The notes below the pieces were generated by a model. That model saw nothing but the letters and a program-made list of their open reading frames with translations, was not told the origin of the DNA and searched no databases. Made by a program: the position numbers and the translations under genes. From a virus, in the IMG/VR virus record IMGVR_UViG_3300042542_004067, positions 1 to 25,534 of that record: DNA of 25,534 nucleotides; one strand, given 5' to 3'. Position 1 is the stretch's first letter. The number at the start of each line of letters is the position of its first letter. Positions 22,257 through 25,534 of this stretch are shown here, in pieces.

Positions 22257-23087
22257 TCTTTAGCTAAGACTCCAGCACAAGAAGAATATATTGAACAATA
22301 TCATAGATCCATTGAGCAGCTTGGTTCTCTTGCTAAAACTATTAGAGATTTGAGTCATGGGGATAAAGATAAAGCGGGGCTAAGATTCATAAGTGCCCCT
22401 TTTATGGGATCGCCAGAAATTGAAGATATTGTAAACGAGGTCAACGAATCTTCGGAAAATGGGGACTACAACAAATACAAAGATGAATTAAATACATTAC
22501 CTTCCGATTCTATTGGAATGGATGCTTATAAGTATATCGATAAACAAATGAATAATCCAAGTGAGAAAGGGATGTATGCGGTGATCACAAGAAAGAAGTA
22601 TGATGAGGATACTTGGAAAAATCATATTAAACCCGCGTTACAATCGATAGGAATGGATAAGTTTATGGGAGTTTTGAATTTTGATAAGCATGGAAGCGGG
22701 TTACAATATCACATCCCATTCTATTTTATCCAGAAGCTTGGAACTGAGAAGGCAAAACAATTTTTAAAAGATACATTTACACAAGATGAAAACATAGAAT
22801 CTAAGCCAAAACAATTAACTGAGTCACAACATGATTACATTCAACGCTATAACAATTCAAGATATCAAGGTTACGATTCGTATATTTTTGAAGATGGTAG
22901 CGTAGGAACAGAGATTGATGATGATGATATGGAAGGCAGGAATCCAGACAACCTATATTTATATGTTGAAGGTGATTTCAAAGATAAAGATAAACTTTGG
23001 CGATTAGGATTCAGATGGGATCGAAAGAAGGAAGGTAGCCGAGGTTTATCATATTACAAATATAAAGCACCAGTTTCAAAACAATAA
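21792..23087 (+). CDS. Modular protein: conserved N-terminal module plus unique C-terminus (paralogue 1)
   Basis: A 431-residue protein. Residues 1-155 are shared with the 24671 gene: MFSFYKVILDLLKARTHKYV, a RRVPIG...KYKYYYQEQ phrase like the KY..R.....GK..Y.Y start of many phage proteins encoded near MuF, a glycine-rich GHGKGLGHESE, a beta region (HAHIKSVDGDKLTIEYDDGD) and a charged linker helix. Residues from about 165 are unlike the paralogue: MGSPEIEDIVNEVNESSENG, AVITRKKYDEDTWKNHIKPA, FYFIQKLGTEKAKQFL, and a C-terminal KLWRLGFRWDRKKEG that recalls small domains ending LG.RWD....WY. I cannot name the C-terminal function. Conserved front, variable end and a place beside MuF suggest a virion-loaded effector or structural variant. 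Ribosome binding site AGGAAAATAACA. Confidence 0.8.
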   Translation: MFSFYKVILDLLKARTHKYVRRVPIGSTHTGSTKYKYYYQEQAGHGKGLGHESELVKDASFSFGEGENKYHAHIKSVDGDKLTIEYDDGDKKGTKETLSKTEFQNRIHKEHATSIKQAHEKAKKQLATFEKMKTTGAKVKDSTLDKLKAQVEKLNSLAKTPAQEEYIEQYHRSIEQLGSLAKTIRDLSHGDKDKAGLRFISAPFMGSPEIEDIVNEVNESSENGDYNKYKDELNTLPSDSIGMDAYKYIDKQMNNPSEKGMYAVITRKKYDEDTWKNHIKPALQSIGMDKFMGVLNFDKHGSGLQYHIPFYFIQKLGTEKAKQFLKDTFTQDENIESKPKQLTESQHDYIQRYNNSRYQGYDSYIFEDGSVGTEIDDDDMEGRNPDNLYLYVEGDFKDKDKLWRLGFRWDRKKEGSRGLSYYKYKAPVSKQ

Positions 23088-23107
23088 GAATCAAAGTGAT
23101 AAATATC

Positions 23108-23165
23108 TTAGGTTATTCGGAAATAACTAATATATGATATACTATGCAAAATAGGAGCATAGTAT
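23108..23165 (+). promoter_or_regulatory. Two hairpins before MuF, the second exposing its Shine-Dalgarno in the loop
   Basis: Hairpin 1: GTTATT-CGGA-AATAAC extended by TTA/TAA across one bulged G (23108-23130). Hairpin 2: ATACTATGC (23139-23147) and GCATAGTAT (23157-23165), a perfect 9-bp stem with the nine-base loop AAAATAGGA. The stem's 3' arm takes the last G of AGGAG and the AT of the start codon at 23164. TATGAT/TATACT here could also be a -10 box without a clear -35. Confidence 0.6.
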
Positions 23166-24624
23166 GAAAAAACAAGAGTTACAAGATCAAGCGTTGCAAA
23201 GCGTACAAGATCAACATGATTTATTTTTGATTGAGTTATTTGGGATACAAAATAGCGGGTTAAGTCCAGAACGCATTAAGGATTTAGCGCAAAATGGAAC
23301 ATTGAAGCTAGATACAAAGGGTTTACAAATAGCGGGTTTAGATCCTTATGCTTTTTTGTTTATGATGGGGCAAGTGCTGAATGAGATGAACAATACACAA
23401 ATCAAAGAAGCTAGAGATTGGGGATTGAGTGAATGGGAACCAGTGATCAAAGAACATTTAAAAAGTATTGTATCACTAGAACCATCACAAACAGAGATAG
23501 ACGGTCAAAATTCCACTATGGAAACACCAGCGCCAAGCTATGAACATATTTACGGAGAACCATTACAACCCCCGCGTAATTTGCCTTCTTGGATGGGTGA
23601 TTCAGAGAAACAAGCGTATAGTTCCGCATTACAAAGAGCGGGTATTTATGCGAGGGGTTTAGGTAACCAAGTAGGGGAAGATTTAAATAGTGCAATTGCT
23701 GAAGGTTGGGAAGGGACTGAGATTACAGAAGAAGTTAATGCGCAACAGCGCCAATTTATGCTAGATACAATCAAGCAAGAAACAGCGAATGAAATTGTAG
23801 ATGGGAGAGATTACAAGGCCTTGGCTTCCAGATTGGCGGATATCACTAAGGACTATTCTAGAAATTGGGATAGAATCGCAAGAACCGAGTTACAAGCAGC
23901 ATATAACGAAGGGCGCTTATTGGATGCGATAGATCAAGATTCATTGGTTGCCAGATTCCCAAATACTAGCGCTTGTGATATTTGTTTATCGTTGTTTGTA
24001 GACGGTGAAAACCTAGTGCTATTTGAACCAGATCAATTAATTGCTAATGGTGTAAATGTTGGGCGATCCAAAGAAAACATATTGCCAACCTTATTCCCAG
24101 TGCATCCTAATTGTAGATGCGATACGCTACCTATTCCACGGGGTTTTATTGTTACAAAACAAGGGCGAATGCTCAAGGAAACAATCACAAAATCCATACC
24201 TAGCAAGTATCTAAGAGGACTAGAACCAGATGAAAAAGAGAAGAGAACAAAACAAATAGAACAACGCAAACAAGGCAAGATCAAAGCTAAGGATAAGTAT
24301 AAACCTTTGGTGGGTGATGATACCAAAACAAAACCTTCCAAGTATTCAAGAACCAGTTTAGCCAGTGCAGTAAGAGAAAAAACTAAGGGAAATACAACCC
24401 AAGAATTTATCAAAGTAGCTTCTCAATTAACAGGCGTTTCAAAGCGCATTATAAGCGAAGTACACAAGCGCGGGGCTGAAGCTTGGGCAACAAGCGGACA
24501 TAGACCAGGAGCAACACAAATAGCATGGGCAAGGGCGCGCGTTTATTCGTTTTTGACGGGTGGAAAGACTAGAAGAACAGCGGACGCGGATTTATGGGCG
24601 GAACATTTAAAAACTAAAAAATAA
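23164..24624 (+). CDS. MuF/SPP1 gp7-like head morphogenesis protein with C-terminal extension
   Basis: A 486-residue minor head protein, expected inside or at the vertex of the capsid. The MuF domain spans about 200-325: helical QETANEIVDGRDYKALASRL, NWDRIARTELQAAYNEGRL (RTE at 240-242), CDICLSLF (Cys271, Cys274), and VHPNCRC at 313-319, the usual end mark with its Cys pair. After a basic linker (about 345-400), residues 414-486 form a second domain, FIKVASQLTGVSKRIISEV then AEAWATSGHRPGATQIAWAR and RVYSFLTGGKTRRTADADLW, a phrase common at the end of phage head and capsid proteins. In temperate phages MuF proteins can carry toxin domains at this place; this one does not look like a known toxin. 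AGGAG precedes the ATG within a hairpin. Confidence 0.9.
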   Translation: MKKQELQDQALQSVQDQHDLFLIELFGIQNSGLSPERIKDLAQNGTLKLDTKGLQIAGLDPYAFLFMMGQVLNEMNNTQIKEARDWGLSEWEPVIKEHLKSIVSLEPSQTEIDGQNSTMETPAPSYEHIYGEPLQPPRNLPSWMGDSEKQAYSSALQRAGIYARGLGNQVGEDLNSAIAEGWEGTEITEEVNAQQRQFMLDTIKQETANEIVDGRDYKALASRLADITKDYSRNWDRIARTELQAAYNEGRLLDAIDQDSLVARFPNTSACDICLSLFVDGENLVLFEPDQLIANGVNVGRSKENILPTLFPVHPNCRCDTLPIPRGFIVTKQGRMLKETITKSIPSKYLRGLEPDEKEKRTKQIEQRKQGKIKAKDKYKPLVGDDTKTKPSKYSRTSLASAVREKTKGNTTQEFIKVASQLTGVSKRIISEVHKRGAEAWATSGHRPGATQIAWARARVYSFLTGGKTRRTADADLWAEHLKTKK

Positions 24625-24658
24625 ATAATAAAAATAGTATAACTAAGAAAACCAATAA

Positions 24659-25135
24659 AGGAAAATAACAATGTTTTCATTTTACAAAGTGATCCTTGAT
24701 TTACTCAAGGCTAGAACCCATAAGTATGTAAGGCGTGTACCAATTGGCGCAACTCATACAGGCGCTACAAAGTATAAATATTACTACCAAGAACAAGCAG
24801 GACACGGTAAAGGTTTAGGTCACGAGTCTGAACTTGTTAAGGATGCTTCTTTTGCCTTTGGTGAAGGTGAAAATAAGTATCATGCTCATATTAAATCTAT
24901 TGATGGTGATAACCTTACAATTGAGTACGATGATGGCGCTAAAAAGGGTCAAAGAGAAACACTATCTAAAACTGAGTTTCAAAATAGAATCCACAAAGAA
25001 CACGCTACCAGCATAGAACGATCACATGAACGAGCAAAGAAGCAATTAGCCACTTTCCAACAAATGAAAGAAAAAGGGCATAAAGTTAAAGATTCTACTC
25101 TTGATAAATTGAAAGCTCAAGTAAACAAGCTTGAC
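24659..25135 (+). repeat. Duplicated segment, copy 2 (partner at 21780-22256)
   Basis: Second copy of the N-terminal module, including the identical AGGAAAATAACA and start region. The constant offset between the copies (2879 bases) shows no insertion or deletion in the shared part. Confidence 0.85.
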
Positions 25136-25534
25136 TCTTTGAAAAAGAAACCAGAAGCGCCACAAGCCCCAAAACCTACCGGTATTTTTGAAGGTAAATC
25201 TAAAGAAGAAATTGTTTCCTTGGTTAAAAAACAAATTGATCGCGATATTCAACAATCATCAGGGTATATTGATAGCTTATTAATGAGGCTTAAAAAGATA
25301 TATACATTTGGCGAACAAAATGGATTCCCATTTGATGATATTTTCAATGTAGATACACTGGAATTATCAGATAAACAAATGCAAAGTATTTTTCCTTTTT
25401 ATAATGATGCTAAATATTATGAAAATAGGCATATAAAGGAAGTTGCGAATCATCCATTAAGTAACATTTTGTTTGATAAGCATTATAAATATGAGAATCT
25501 TGTTAGCATTGTAACAGCAAAAGCACGACAATCT
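24671..25534 (+). CDS. Modular protein, paralogue 2 (runs off the window)
   Basis: Open from ATG 24671 to the window edge (288 codons). The first 115 residues differ from paralogue 1 at only eight positions (27, 32, 62, 77, 81, 90, 94, 95); the linker helix 116-155 is less alike, and from about 160 the sequences are unrelated. The second half begins with a proline-rich hinge (KKKPEAPQAPKPTGIFEG), then helical KEEIVSLVKKQIDRDIQQSS, YIDSLLMRLKKIYTFGEQNG and DKQMQSIFPFYNDAKYYENR. It has no match that I recognise. The hinge between a conserved module and a distinct C-terminal domain is typical of delivered effectors, but this is inference. The C-terminus is outside the window. Confidence 0.8.
   Translation, partial: MFSFYKVILDLLKARTHKYVRRVPIGATHTGATKYKYYYQEQAGHGKGLGHESELVKDASFAFGEGENKYHAHIKSIDGDNLTIEYDDGAKKGQRETLSKTEFQNRIHKEHATSIERSHERAKKQLATFQQMKEKGHKVKDSTLDKLKAQVNKLDSLKKKPEAPQAPKPTGIFEGKSKEEIVSLVKKQIDRDIQQSSGYIDSLLMRLKKIYTFGEQNGFPFDDIFNVDTLELSDKQMQSIFPFYNDAKYYENRHIKEVANHPLSNILFDKHYKYENLVSIVTAKARQS

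Noticed and set aside
24033-24413. 126-codon minus-strand frame inside MuF
   Set aside because: It lies fully antisense to a well-supported MuF gene and has no ribosome binding site or recognised sequence.

Overview
The window is AT-rich, uses the standard bacterial code (TAA, TGA and TAG all act as stops), has strong AGGAG/AAAGGA ribosome binding sites and sigma70-like promoters, and is packed with short overlapping genes. Terminase large subunit, a probable terminase small subunit, portal, a MuF-type head morphogenesis protein, a tail-fibre-like protein and a lytic transglycosylase identify it as a tailed double-stranded DNA bacteriophage or prophage. The host cannot be fixed from the sequence. 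Phage genes for B12-dependent ribonucleotide reductase, flavin-dependent thymidylate synthase ThyX and a DnaN-like sliding clamp suggest a lytic phage that supplies its own dNTPs and modifies the host replisome. No tyrosine integrase, DNA polymerase, helicase or RNA polymerase lies in this window.

Layout. (1) 1-2682, minus: terL, a 103-residue protein, then a tail-fibre-like gene that runs off the left edge. (2) 2727-5190, plus: a secreted lysozyme-like protein overlapping a beta clamp gene, then two unknown genes behind a strong promoter. (3) 10318-5197, minus: a long operon with a small membrane protein, an unknown protein, a RecU-like Holliday junction resolvase, ThyX, two small proteins and finally class II RNR (NrdJ). 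(4) 10494-14742, plus: a membrane/coiled-coil protein, a 0.67-kb non-coding region full of GTTAAGAT repeats around an AT-only core, then probable terS, an adenine methyltransferase, a serine recombinase with a doubled helix-turn-helix, and two further genes. (5) 14908-17971, plus: small early-type genes behind a near-consensus promoter, including dCMP deaminase and a DUF1599/MazG-like protein. (6) 18838-18192, minus: two small genes with promoter and terminator. (7) 19048-25534, plus: portal, a head-module protein, a small protein, and MuF flanked by two paralogues that share about 155 N-terminal residues but have unrelated C-termini.

How the parts fit. dCMP deaminase makes dUMP, ThyX methylates it to dTMP and NrdJ makes dNTPs. 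The clamp and RecU serve replication and recombination. TerS, TerL, portal and MuF build and fill the head. Three promoters share an A/T-rich upstream element and a TTGACA box, and two of them share 28 identical bases, so they probably form one early regulon.

Best candidates for something new: the modular paralogue pair around MuF (candidate virion-loaded effectors with one conserved delivery module), the GTTAAGAT array (origin or packaging/control site), the shared promoter element, and the Shine-Dalgarno hairpins in front of MuF and nrdJ.
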